Shown here: piece after piece, positions 19,779 through 28,045 of the stretch
Layout of the letters: every line of letters begins with the position of its first letter
How positions within the stretch are numbered: position 1 is the stretch's first letter
Source: Leptospirales bacterium
Lineage (GTDB): Bacteria; Spirochaetota; Leptospiria; Leptospirales; Leptonemataceae
Length of the DNA: 43,829 nucleotides
Direction: 5' to 3'
Assembly: GCA_016788865.1 (NCBI GenBank)
Contig: JAEUSB010000058.1
Span: 1-43,829 of the forward strand
Made by a program: the position numbers and the translations under genes
Notes under the pieces: model-generated
What the model was told of the DNA's origin: nothing
The model's database searches: none
The model's input: only the letters and a program-made list of their open reading frames with translations

Positions 19779-20936
19779 ATGCTTCGTTTACACTTTCGCT
19801 CAATCATAATTGCAATTGTTACCGCAACCGTACTTTTCACTTACTGCAAGGGCGCTTCCACAACTGCAGCTCCCAGAGACGAGTCTCATCGCGAGTGGAA
19901 TGATATCGCGCGTTTTCTCGCCGGAATGGAGCCAGAAGCAGGCAGCACCATTGGAGAATTCGAATCCCTCCCGGAAGCCCGGAGTCAGCAGCAATATTTT
20001 GCTAAAGTCTGGCCGGAAGTAGAGAAGAATCAACTGGTTCCGCAACGCGAATGGCGTGACGCAGAACTGGGCAAACAGGAAGGCTTCATCTTCTACCCGT
20101 TCAGCGGCGCTGACTTCTTGAATATTTACACGTTCTTTCCTGACGGAGCGGAATATGTCTTTTTTGGGCTGGAGCCACCGGGCCCTCCTCCGGCGCTGAA
20201 GCAACTTGAGAAGAAGGATGTCGGAAACTCACTCGCGGCCTTGCAGGTGTCGCTTCGTAGCATTCTGAATTATTCATTCTTTCAGACGCTTCACATGATC
20301 AACGATTTGAAAGCCGCTAAACTTTCTGGAGTTGCGCCGGTTCTCCTGGTTTTTGCGGCGCGCACCGGGAACACTGTCCATTCAGTTCGCAACATTCGCC
20401 TGCATGCAGACGGAAAGCTTGAACTACTCGACGATCCGTACAGCAACAGTCAAACAACACCGGATCCTCGAACTGATTTTGTTCCCGGAATTCGCATGGT
20501 TATCCAGAAACCAGGCAAGAAGGAATTCACAAGCATTGACTATTTCTCGGTGGATATTTCTGATCAAGGCATCGCTCAAAAACCATACTTCCTGAATTAC
20601 ATCAAGAGTCGCGGTACCCCTGCCACTTACTTGAAGGCTGCGTCCTATCTGATGTATAACCGGGAATTCAACGGCGTCCGTGATTTCATCCTCAATCAGA
20701 GCCGAATCATTTTACAAGATGATTCCGGAATTCCACTGCAGTATTTCAGTAAAGACAAGTTTGACCTGACCTTTTTCGGGACGTATACGACTCCGATTCC
20801 GCTCTTCAAGGCGCGCTACCAGGCCGACCTGCGTGCTGCCTACTTAAGCGCAAAACCAAAGCCCTTAAGCTTTGGGATTGGATACCAGTTCGGCAAAGGT
20901 ATGTCGAATCTGATGCTGGCTAAGAAGAAGCCCTAA
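19779..20936 (+). CDS. Hypothetical exported protein, possible lipoprotein
   Basis: I do not recognise this 385-aa protein. It starts MLRLHFRSIIIAIVTATVLFTYC, a clear signal peptide with a relaxed lipobox-like end (Cys23) of the sort common in spirochaetes. The mature part is soluble and mixed alpha/beta, with aromatic-rich stretches (YFLNYIKSRGTPATYLKAASYLMY) and a C-terminal segment PLSFGIGYQFGKGMSN. It probably works in the periplasm or on a membrane surface. The upstream spacer has a TATAAT hexamer (19741-19746) and an 8-T tract but no convincing -35. Its stop overlaps the ilvH stop by 4 bp, tail to tail. Confidence 0.75.
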   Translation: MLRLHFRSIIIAIVTATVLFTYCKGASTTAAPRDESHREWNDIARFLAGMEPEAGSTIGEFESLPEARSQQQYFAKVWPEVEKNQLVPQREWRDAELGKQEGFIFYPFSGADFLNIYTFFPDGAEYVFFGLEPPGPPPALKQLEKKDVGNSLAALQVSLRSILNYSFFQTLHMINDLKAAKLSGVAPVLLVFAARTGNTVHSVRNIRLHADGKLELLDDPYSNSQTTPDPRTDFVPGIRMVIQKPGKKEFTSIDYFSVDISDQGIAQKPYFLNYIKSRGTPATYLKAASYLMYNREFNGVRDFILNQSRIILQDDSGIPLQYFSKDKFDLTFFGTYTTPIPLFKARYQADLRAAYLSAKPKPLSFGIGYQFGKGMSNLMLAKKKP

Positions 20937-21424
20937 TCCTGAGCCGTCTCTGTGCGATAGGCCAGCGCAATCTGGCCCGTCCGCGCAATCTCCAGAATTC
21001 CAAAGGTCGCCAGAATCTTGATCACCGCTGTGATCTGTCGGCCGCTGCCGTGTAGCTCTATGAGGACAGAATCGTCCGTTACTTCCGCAACCTTTCCACC
21101 GAAGACTTCCACAATTCCAAAAATCTCATTGCGCTTTCCGGCTTCTGACTTAACGCGCAGCAATACCAGTTCCCGAATCAATGATTCATGATAGGGCAAG
21201 CTCTTTACTTCCACCACATCGGGGAGTTTCAATAATTGGCCCTGGAACTGAACGAGCGCTTTGTCATCACCCTTTAAGACTATGGTAATAATGGAAGTGT
21301 CCGGATTTTCAGTGACTCCCACGGCGATGCTATCTATGTTGTAACCGCGCCGTGTAAAGAGACCGGAGACATGACTCATGACACCTGGTCGGTTCTTTAC
21401 AAGTATTGATAGAATATGTCTCAC
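20933..21424 (-). CDS. ilvH: Acetolactate synthase small (regulatory) subunit
   Basis: The regulatory subunit of acetohydroxyacid synthase, which starts branched-chain amino acid synthesis; it carries valine feedback control. The N-terminal ACT domain is plain (ILSILVKNRPGVMSHVSGLFTRRGYNIDSIAVG), followed by the ALS_ss C-terminal domain (REIFGIVEVFGGKV-type region and ATFGILEIARTG). A GTG start at 21424 with GGAG 7 nt upstream gives 163 aa, the usual length, beginning VRHILSILV. The open frame continues 13 codons further up, but that part is not IlvH-like. No ilvB lies next to it here. It diverges from sppA across 65 bp. Confidence 0.95.
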   Translation of the reverse strand: MRHILSILVKNRPGVMSHVSGLFTRRGYNIDSIAVGVTENPDTSIITIVLKGDDKALVQFQGQLLKLPDVVEVKSLPYHESLIRELVLLRVKSEAGKRNEIFGIVEVFGGKVAEVTDDSVLIELHGSGRQITAVIKILATFGILEIARTGQIALAYRTETAQD

Positions 21425-21489
21425 GCGTTGGCTCCAGTAAGCTTGCTGCAGCCGGAAGGGCATATGTCAAGCGTGATTCAGGGAACCAT

Positions 21490-23277
21490 ATGATTCGCAT
21501 CTTGCTTCAGCTTCTTGTTTTACCTTTGCGGTTGATCTACTTCCTCTACTGCAAACTGCGAAACCTTAGCAAACCGGGCCCACTACTCTTTCATCGAATA
21601 CCCGGGAAATTCACCATGTTTCAGGCCAGCGGCATGCTCAGCTTGTTCGTGCCAAACGACGACGTGCATTTCATCGAGTACGCGCAGTTTCTGGGGCTCG
21701 TGGCTGAATCACGCCATGTGCAAACGTTTGTCTATTCACTCGGTCCGGTGAGCTTTGGAATGGCAGAAACAGAACAGATTGGGGCTATGCTCAAGCGGAT
21801 TTCCCATTCCGGGAAGAAACTGATTGCCCATTCCGAGGGTGGAAACCTGCGAACACTTTATTTAATGAGCATGGCCGACGAACGTTATGCGGCACCGGCT
21901 GCGGACTTCCAATCCTTCTTTCCCGCCTCAGAACCGCATTACGTAAAGGGCCTGCTCCAGAAACTGGGAATTCGGGTGGAAGCGTTTGCTGCGGGGCGCT
22001 ACAAGAGCGCCGGAGAGATGTTCAGCAGAAGCAATCCGTCGGGAGACGCTCGTAAGAATCTCGAAGAGCTGATCAAGAGTCTTCGCACGTCGATTAGCCA
22101 GGTGCTGGACAGAGTCACAATTCGCGGCAACAAATCGTTCTCACGCATGCTAATCGATCAGTCGCTCTGGTCGAGCTCACAGCTGATTGAGATTGGTTTC
22201 CTACGGGAAGAAATCACAGAGTCGGCATTGCTGAAGCGGCTTCAAAACAAGCAAGAGGAAGCAGTCGTTCATGCGCTGAGCGAACCGGCCTCTGCAGTGT
22301 CAAAAAGTGAGCCCGATCGACAAAACAAAAAGGAGATCAAACTGACACGGGATGAAAAACTTGTAAGCTTCACGCGGCGCTCTCGCTATCCGCTCATCCG
22401 CTTGCAGAGGAGACGCAGCGTCGCCCTGGTCGCCATGGAAGGAGCCATCTCTGCCGGCCACCACGGGGATTCTACAAAAGCGGGTTTCATAAATGGCCAT
22501 GCATACCGCGAAGTGATCGAACAACTGGCAGACACGATTGAAGAAGCGGTCATCCTGTGCATCAATAGCCCGGGCGGAACACCGGACGGTTCGGAAATGA
22601 TCTATCAGGCAATATGCGAACTGAAAGAAAAGAAGCCCGTAATTGCCTTCATGACGGGGGTTGCAGCTTCCGGCGGGTACTACATTGCCAGTGCTGCCCA
22701 CCGAATCTATTCGCCTGAAACAACACTCACGGGGTCAATTGGGGTGGTTAGAATCCAACCCGACACCGCTGGCCTCTATAAAAAACTGGGTGTTGACACA
22801 GCGCGCATCGGATTCGATAGAACACAGGATATAATGTCGCTCACCGCACCGTTAAGCGGCGACTCTCGAAGACTATTGCGCGATCAGCTTACGTCAACGT
22901 ACGATACGTTTCTGGATCGCGTGGCACGGGGGCGCAAGCAGGACAAAAGGACCGTTCATAAGTTTGCGGAAGGCAAGGTTTGGTCAGGTCGAGATTTTCT
23001 GGCCACGGGGATGATGGATGGAATTACAGACGTGATTTCCTTGTTTGAGATTCTAAAGGAATTGCTGGGCTACAGCAAGCAGACGCGCCTCTCCATCCAA
23101 CTTTATCCGGAGGTAAAAATGGATTTGCGGAGTTTCGTCTCCGGCAAGATTCCATTGTCAGCCGGGATCAGTTCACTTTTCGGAAACCTGTCGCCGGAGA
23201 GCCTTGACCTGAGTGCGTTCAGGTTTGCGAGCACACTGCTCTACTCACTCCTGCCCCTGGCTATTCGAAATCGGTGA
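21490..23277 (+). CDS. sppA: Signal peptide peptidase SppA-like (S49 serine protease)
   Basis: A 595-aa protein with an N-terminal membrane segment (about 2-20) and two S49 domains, like E. coli SppA (618 aa), which degrades leftover signal peptides at the inner membrane. The lysine general base is Lys172 in GRYKSAGE. The nucleophile is Ser394 in GVAASGGYYIASAA, followed by the TGSIGVV segment. The ATG at 21490 is preceded by AGGGA at good spacing; the frame is open 28 codons further, but that would overlap ilvH. The end overlaps the next gene as GTGA, suggesting coupled translation with a sensor protein. Confidence 0.9.
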   Translation: MIRILLQLLVLPLRLIYFLYCKLRNLSKPGPLLFHRIPGKFTMFQASGMLSLFVPNDDVHFIEYAQFLGLVAESRHVQTFVYSLGPVSFGMAETEQIGAMLKRISHSGKKLIAHSEGGNLRTLYLMSMADERYAAPAADFQSFFPASEPHYVKGLLQKLGIRVEAFAAGRYKSAGEMFSRSNPSGDARKNLEELIKSLRTSISQVLDRVTIRGNKSFSRMLIDQSLWSSSQLIEIGFLREEITESALLKRLQNKQEEAVVHALSEPASAVSKSEPDRQNKKEIKLTRDEKLVSFTRRSRYPLIRLQRRRSVALVAMEGAISAGHHGDSTKAGFINGHAYREVIEQLADTIEEAVILCINSPGGTPDGSEMIYQAICELKEKKPVIAFMTGVAASGGYYIASAAHRIYSPETTLTGSIGVVRIQPDTAGLYKKLGVDTARIGFDRTQDIMSLTAPLSGDSRRLLRDQLTSTYDTFLDRVARGRKQDKRTVHKFAEGKVWSGRDFLATGMMDGITDVISLFEILKELLGYSKQTRLSIQLYPEVKMDLRSFVSGKIPLSAGISSLFGNLSPESLDLSAFRFASTLLYSLLPLAIRNR

Positions 23278-25061
23278 TCAACCGCCTGATTCCACTGCTC
23301 TGTATTTGCTTCTGGAGCTGTGCCGGACCAGGAAAAGAATCTCCGTGCCCGGGTTCACACGCCGAATGGGAGTTCACGTACGACCTTGCCGGTGAAAGCG
23401 CGTTCTGGCAGGCGACATCTGTTCCGGGCTATTGGACAGAGACGAGCCAATTGCCAAATACCGGATCAGGCCGCTACAGAATGCAGATCCCTTGCACGTT
23501 ACACGACATCGACACAATCTACATAGCAGAGATCAGTTCGGCGGCGATCATCTACTGGAACGGAAACGAAATCGGCCGATCCGGCACTCCGGGCAAGAAT
23601 CGAACACTCGAGACGGGTCGGATTGCTCCGGTGTATGCCCGGTTACCTGATCGTGGCCCCGGAACCCTTGAAATCCAGGTTTCTAACTTTCATGCCAGGG
23701 CCGGGGGAATTCTGGGGCTTTCGTTTGGAAAAGAAGCCGATTTCAGAACCTGGCGGATGCGCTCGCTTCTGGCAGAGGCACTGGTACTCGGTGCACTCAA
23801 CGCTGTCGGCCTATTCTTCTTGCTGCTCTATGTCTCACGAAGACAATCGATTTCGCATCTGCTCTTCTCTATCCTAATGATTGTCTGCACGGTGCGCAGC
23901 ATCTCTTCTAACTCATTGCTCGAAGAGTTCTGGCCGGGACGGGATTGGACAGACGTTCGCCTGCTCCTTGAGTACCTAACGGCGGTTGCCATCATGCCGC
24001 CACTCTACTTCGCCGTCGTTTATATGCTACTCGAGAAGGATCAAAACCCGCGGACATTCCCGGGACTGCAAAAGCTAGCGGCGCGCTTCATAGCCGCGGT
24101 TTACATTCCGGGAGGGTTGATACTGAGTCTGTACTTTACGTTATCCGGCGATGCTTCGCAGTACGGTCGCTATCAGCCCTATTACGTGCAATTCTATCTA
24201 ATTCCCGGCCTGGTATTTTGTTTACTCTTCCTGTTGCTTGCTGTCGCCGGCGGCCAGCGCGGGGCAGGCTTTCTATTGGCCGGGTTTGCCGGCGTCCTGG
24301 GAGGAACATTGCTCGATGCCGAATCCACTATTCGGGGCCAGGCAGGTAGCCTGTACGTGCCTGCAGGGCTACTTATCTTCGCCGTGGGATTTTCAATCAG
24401 CGTGGGAATGCAGATGTGGAGTGAGCGAAACGAATTGTCCGACTTTCGTCGCGGCCAGGGTCGAGCCCTGGGTATTGCTCGAATCCGAAGGGCCCGTAAG
24501 GAAGCAACAGATCAGACAATGATTCTCACTGCGACCAATTCTGCCAGGAGAATTCTGCTTCGACTCGAAAAACTACTCAGAGTCGGGGCTATTAAACGTG
24601 ACGATGCTTTGCCGCTGATGGGATTGGTTCGCTCGCTCACCCGGAGGCTGGAGCGAATTTCAGCACGCAGCCCAGGCTTGAACTTGAATGTTCTGGACGT
24701 TTCTGCCTACTTCGCAGGGCAGAAGACCGCCCATCAGATGAGAATCAGGGTTGAGGGAACGGGAATTCTCTGGCTGGCAGACCACCTGGCTCTGGATGAG
24801 GCCATGCGCCAAATCCGTGACGTCGAACCCGACATGGAGATCGTGGTCAGAGAAACATTTCTGACATTGAACGCTTCTGAAAGAAAGGCGCGGGCTCTCA
24901 CCTCGATTGCAGAATCGCTTCATGCCGCCGGGGCGCAGGTGCTCAACAGGAATGGGAACCTTCGAGCCGTATTTGCTCCGGCTCCCGGAGAACTGGCTGG
25001 AGAATCGCTGGCGGAACGACACCGCCAGTTGCTGAAGAATCTTGCTCGGATGAACTGGTAG
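23274..25061 (+). CDS. 7TMR-DISM sensor with degenerate histidine-kinase-like C-terminus
   Basis: A 595-aa protein starting at GTG overlapping the sppA stop. A signal peptide with a possible loose lipobox (FWSC) leads into a beta-sandwich of about 130 residues, which contains a Trp/Asn segment (IIYWNGNEIGRSG) as in DISM or jelly-roll sensors. Seven hydrophobic segments follow (about 165-380). The last 190 residues have two helices with the spacing of a dimerisation domain, then WLADHLALDEAMRQIRDVEPDMEIVV and a closing SLHAAGAQVLNRNGNLRAVFAP. These resemble the N-box and end of an HATPase domain, but no phospho-accepting His, N-box Asn or DxG ATP motif is seen. Enzyme activity is therefore unlikely; a pseudokinase or signalling scaffold is my inference. 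It could also be an unrelated new domain. Confidence 0.78.
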   Translation: MINRLIPLLCICFWSCAGPGKESPCPGSHAEWEFTYDLAGESAFWQATSVPGYWTETSQLPNTGSGRYRMQIPCTLHDIDTIYIAEISSAAIIYWNGNEIGRSGTPGKNRTLETGRIAPVYARLPDRGPGTLEIQVSNFHARAGGILGLSFGKEADFRTWRMRSLLAEALVLGALNAVGLFFLLLYVSRRQSISHLLFSILMIVCTVRSISSNSLLEEFWPGRDWTDVRLLLEYLTAVAIMPPLYFAVVYMLLEKDQNPRTFPGLQKLAARFIAAVYIPGGLILSLYFTLSGDASQYGRYQPYYVQFYLIPGLVFCLLFLLLAVAGGQRGAGFLLAGFAGVLGGTLLDAESTIRGQAGSLYVPAGLLIFAVGFSISVGMQMWSERNELSDFRRGQGRALGIARIRRARKEATDQTMILTATNSARRILLRLEKLLRVGAIKRDDALPLMGLVRSLTRRLERISARSPGLNLNVLDVSAYFAGQKTAHQMRIRVEGTGILWLADHLALDEAMRQIRDVEPDMEIVVRETFLTLNASERKARALTSIAESLHAAGAQVLNRNGNLRAVFAPAPGELAGESLAERHRQLLKNLARMNW

Positions 25062-25067
25062 TTGTAA

Positions 25068-25111
25068 ACGCAGGAGCCAACGAATGCAGACGCGGTTTAT
25101 AAGCCTCAGCG
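25068..25111. terminator. Imperfect inverted repeat between convergent genes, possible bidirectional terminator
   Basis: AACGC-AGGAGCC near 25068 faces GGCTT..CAGCGTT ending just before 25112, in the 50-bp gap between two convergent stops. The arms are imperfect and no long T-run is present, so support is weak. Confidence 0.25.
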
Positions 25112-28045
25112 TTAGAATTTAAACCCAATCGAAAGATTGCCTTTCCATTTTGAAAGCGGCAGCGCCCGCTTTGTGTCATAGGGCGTGGCCCATTCAATCT
25201 TCATAAGTGCGCCAGGCACAAGGAACCAGAGAAAATTGGCCCAATGAATTCCCAATCCAAAGGATAAGTGCAAATCGCGTGTGACGCCATACTTCCGTGA
25301 GTAACCCTGAAAATCTTGATGCCGGTCAAATGCGGACCCCGCATCAAAGAACGCCGTACCCCGGATCAAACCGGGACTCCAGGAAAACGGAACTCCAAAT
25401 TGAAGATATTCGATAAAGTTGAAACGATATTCCAGATTCAACAGAAAAGCATTTCGTCCTTCAAACTCAAGATAGCGATATCCGCGCAAAGTCTGATAGC
25501 CGCCAATTTGAAACGGGTAAAGATCCGCGTCCCGGCCAGAGGCCCGGCCAGCGAAGAGTCGCATTGAAAAAGACGAGAAGTTGTCGAACAAGTGATGAAA
25601 GACCAATTGCGAGGTCAGGATATTCAGTTGTCTGTCGTCAGCTTTAAGTTGCACCGGCAACGAGTACTGGAGACCAAAGGAATGACCGTCTAACGGCCCG
25701 TACGCAGAATAGATCACATTGTCGTATGTATAGCCGAGGCCTAGCGACTGATGGTTCTGGAAGATGTCTTTCGTTGGTCGTTCTTCAGGCCGTTCCGTTT
25801 CAAAGATTCGCTCTTCGCGGCCTGCGTTGAACGTGGCCGACACTGCACCAAAACTATGCAGCGGGTATTCCACGCCGGCGTAAAGGCCTGAGCTCCTCTG
25901 ATCGAGGATCCGAAAGTACGGGTTGTAAAGCAGATTGTTCAAGCTGAAATCAAAAAAATTGAAAATCGCAAACGTTCCTGTTTGATGATACGCGCCAGCA
26001 AAGAAATCGGCGCGATATTTCAGATACGCATACTCCAGGTTAAAATTTGTTTCAACCGGGTCCTGATTGTAGCTCACAATTGTTGATAACTGATGGTCCC
26101 CTGAATCGTCTGCGACCGATACAAAGGCTATCCCGGCTGCCGAAGTTTTATTGTCCGGACCGGCACCCACCGTAATGAATACGAACGGAATCCCCTGGAT
26201 AGAGAGAAACGGGCTGTAGTCCTGACCGGATCCTAGAACTCGAGGCGTCCGCGTGAGCTGCGCCAGAGGAAACGTTCCTTGATCTTTGAAAGTTAGCAGG
26301 TCAGAATCAAGTCGATCTACGTCACTTATCTGACTCAGCACGCGTATCTCATGTGCGCCCTCCATTTGCTCCGTGAAAGCCAGGCCCTCCCCGGCCTTTG
26401 CAAAATAGAACACGCCGGTTGAACTACGAGTGATCGGAACGTCTTTTGTTGCCGGTGCGGAAAGGGAATCCGCTGCTTCAATCCTGTAGGCATTCGAGAC
26501 ACCGTCCTGGGTGCTCCGGAAGATTATGCTTCCGTCTTCATAACTCACCGGCGTATCGTTTGTGCCCTGAAGGTTTGAAACTTGCGTCGCCACCCCTCCC
26601 GAAACCGGGACACGGAAAACGTTTGAACCCGATTTAGACAGTTCCTTTGTGGCATTTGAACTGTAGTAGATAAACTTGCCGTTAGCCGCGAATGTGGGCG
26701 TCGACTCTGCAAATAGATCGTTTGTAATGCGACTCACTTTCCCGCTCGGTCGGGAAAGGACAAACAGATCGGTTTGTCCAAAAGCAAGCCCCGTGAATAC
26801 AACAGACTTTCCGTCCTGCGAGATCGCTGGGAATCCAATCGAGTCAAAAGCAGGGCTGTACGATTCTGTAAGATCACCACTCTCCGCATCAAAGAATAGA
26901 AGCGATGCACGCCCCAATCGCCGACCGGCAACCAGGAGGGATTTGCTGTCCGGCGTAAACGATAGCCTGGTCGTGAGTATTTGTACCTCTTCATAGTCGC
27001 TCGAACGAAGTGCGCGCAAAACCAAACGCTTTTCTCCCTGGCGACGTCTCGTTACGCCCGGGCCGGGCACAGGACGAATGACGATTGCAGGAAAAATTCC
27101 GTCTACTGTAAGATAGGCCAGTTGTGTTCCGTCCGGGGATACCGCAGGATGCAACTGAAACCCGGTGTGTGATTTGTATCGATTGGTTGCGTCTCTTAGC
27201 CTCTCGTCTTTTTCCTTTGCGTAGGCAGCAATAGCTTTGCTGTAGCGCGCACGAATGAATTTGCCAAACTCCATATTTAGTTGCTCGGGAGGAATTCCGA
27301 AAGCGGCCCTTGAAGCCCGATCCAGGGAATTTTCATTTCGCAGCTGTTTTAGAAAGAACGCAATCCGTTCGGTGCCGTAACGCTCTGCAATAAAGAGCAT
27401 AACAGCCTGACCAGCTTTGTAGTATGCGTACCCGTTTTGTACTTCTTCATTGTGAAGCTGAATCAAATCCGGCATGCGGTCATTCAGAACGGCATCGCGG
27501 ACAAAATTCTCAGCCGACTGGTCCCAACCCATGGACAGGTATTCTGCCATACCTTCCATTAGCCACAGCGGATACGTGCCGAGTCTGTCACCCTCGAGCA
27601 CATCAAATTGGAATGCATGCGCCAATTCGTGATCCAGTACGTGCCTTAGAACAGCGTAGTCGCCCTGGAATGGCAGAACGACTCGTCTGCGATAGAAGTC
27701 TGTGAATCCACCCGTGCTTTCATCAAGCGGGAACGGCAGCACATTTGTTTGGGCGAAATCCTGGGGCGAAGCGTAGAGAAAGACCGGAATTTGTTTGGTC
27801 AGCCTGTGGGCAAAAAGGTTCTCATACCTGAGGGCTGCACTCTCTGCCATATTCACCGCTTTGAAGGCAGTGGTTTCAAGCCCCTCCGGATAATGGATCA
27901 AGAAGCGTTCCGTCTCAAGTATTTTCCAGTTATGAACAGTTGCGGGAATCTTCCATTGTGCGAAAATTGGACACACTGCCATGAAATATAGAAAACCGAT
28001 CGTGATCACCCTGGCCCTGCTGGCCCTGATCATCATCTGCAGCAT
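25112..28045 (-). CDS. Peptidase-MA-like / TolB beta-propeller / Omp85-type barrel outer-membrane protein
   Basis: A protein of about 978 aa with three parts. After a signal peptide ending in PIFAQ, a zinc peptidase-like domain shows HELAH (about residues 139-143) and a downstream Glu in MEGMAEYLS, the gluzincin pattern. Residues about 290-600 are WD40/TolB-like propeller blades with repeated PDGTQLAYLT, PDSKSLLVAG, QDGKSVVFTG and ANGKFIYYSS units. From about 640 on comes an Omp85/BamA-type beta barrel with GYQTLRGYRYLEFEGRNAFLLNLEYRF and a terminal Phe (SIGFKF). No POTRA domains are seen. It probably sits in the outer membrane with the peptidase and propeller in the periplasm. Candidate ATGs lie at 28045, 28036 and 28033, and a TTG at 28081 has an AGAGGA sequence. 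All overlap the divergent AsmA-like gene. Confidence 0.85.
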   Translation of the reverse strand: MLQMMIRASRARVITIGFLYFMAVCPIFAQWKIPATVHNWKILETERFLIHYPEGLETTAFKAVNMAESAALRYENLFAHRLTKQIPVFLYASPQDFAQTNVLPFPLDESTGGFTDFYRRRVVLPFQGDYAVLRHVLDHELAHAFQFDVLEGDRLGTYPLWLMEGMAEYLSMGWDQSAENFVRDAVLNDRMPDLIQLHNEEVQNGYAYYKAGQAVMLFIAERYGTERIAFFLKQLRNENSLDRASRAAFGIPPEQLNMEFGKFIRARYSKAIAAYAKEKDERLRDATNRYKSHTGFQLHPAVSPDGTQLAYLTVDGIFPAIVIRPVPGPGVTRRRQGEKRLVLRALRSSDYEEVQILTTRLSFTPDSKSLLVAGRRLGRASLLFFDAESGDLTESYSPAFDSIGFPAISQDGKSVVFTGLAFGQTDLFVLSRPSGKVSRITNDLFAESTPTFAANGKFIYYSSNATKELSKSGSNVFRVPVSGGVATQVSNLQGTNDTPVSYEDGSIIFRSTQDGVSNAYRIEAADSLSAPATKDVPITRSSTGVFYFAKAGEGLAFTEQMEGAHEIRVLSQISDVDRLDSDLLTFKDQGTFPLAQLTRTPRVLGSGQDYSPFLSIQGIPFVFITVGAGPDNKTSAAGIAFVSVADDSGDHQLSTIVSYNQDPVETNFNLEYAYLKYRADFFAGAYHQTGTFAIFNFFDFSLNNLLYNPYFRILDQRSSGLYAGVEYPLHSFGAVSATFNAGREERIFETERPEERPTKDIFQNHQSLGLGYTYDNVIYSAYGPLDGHSFGLQYSLPVQLKADDRQLNILTSQLVFHHLFDNFSSFSMRLFAGRASGRDADLYPFQIGGYQTLRGYRYLEFEGRNAFLLNLEYRFNFIEYLQFGVPFSWSPGLIRGTAFFDAGSAFDRHQDFQGYSRKYGVTRDLHLSFGLGIHWANFLWFLVPGALMKIEWATPYDTKRALPLSKWKGNLSIGFKF

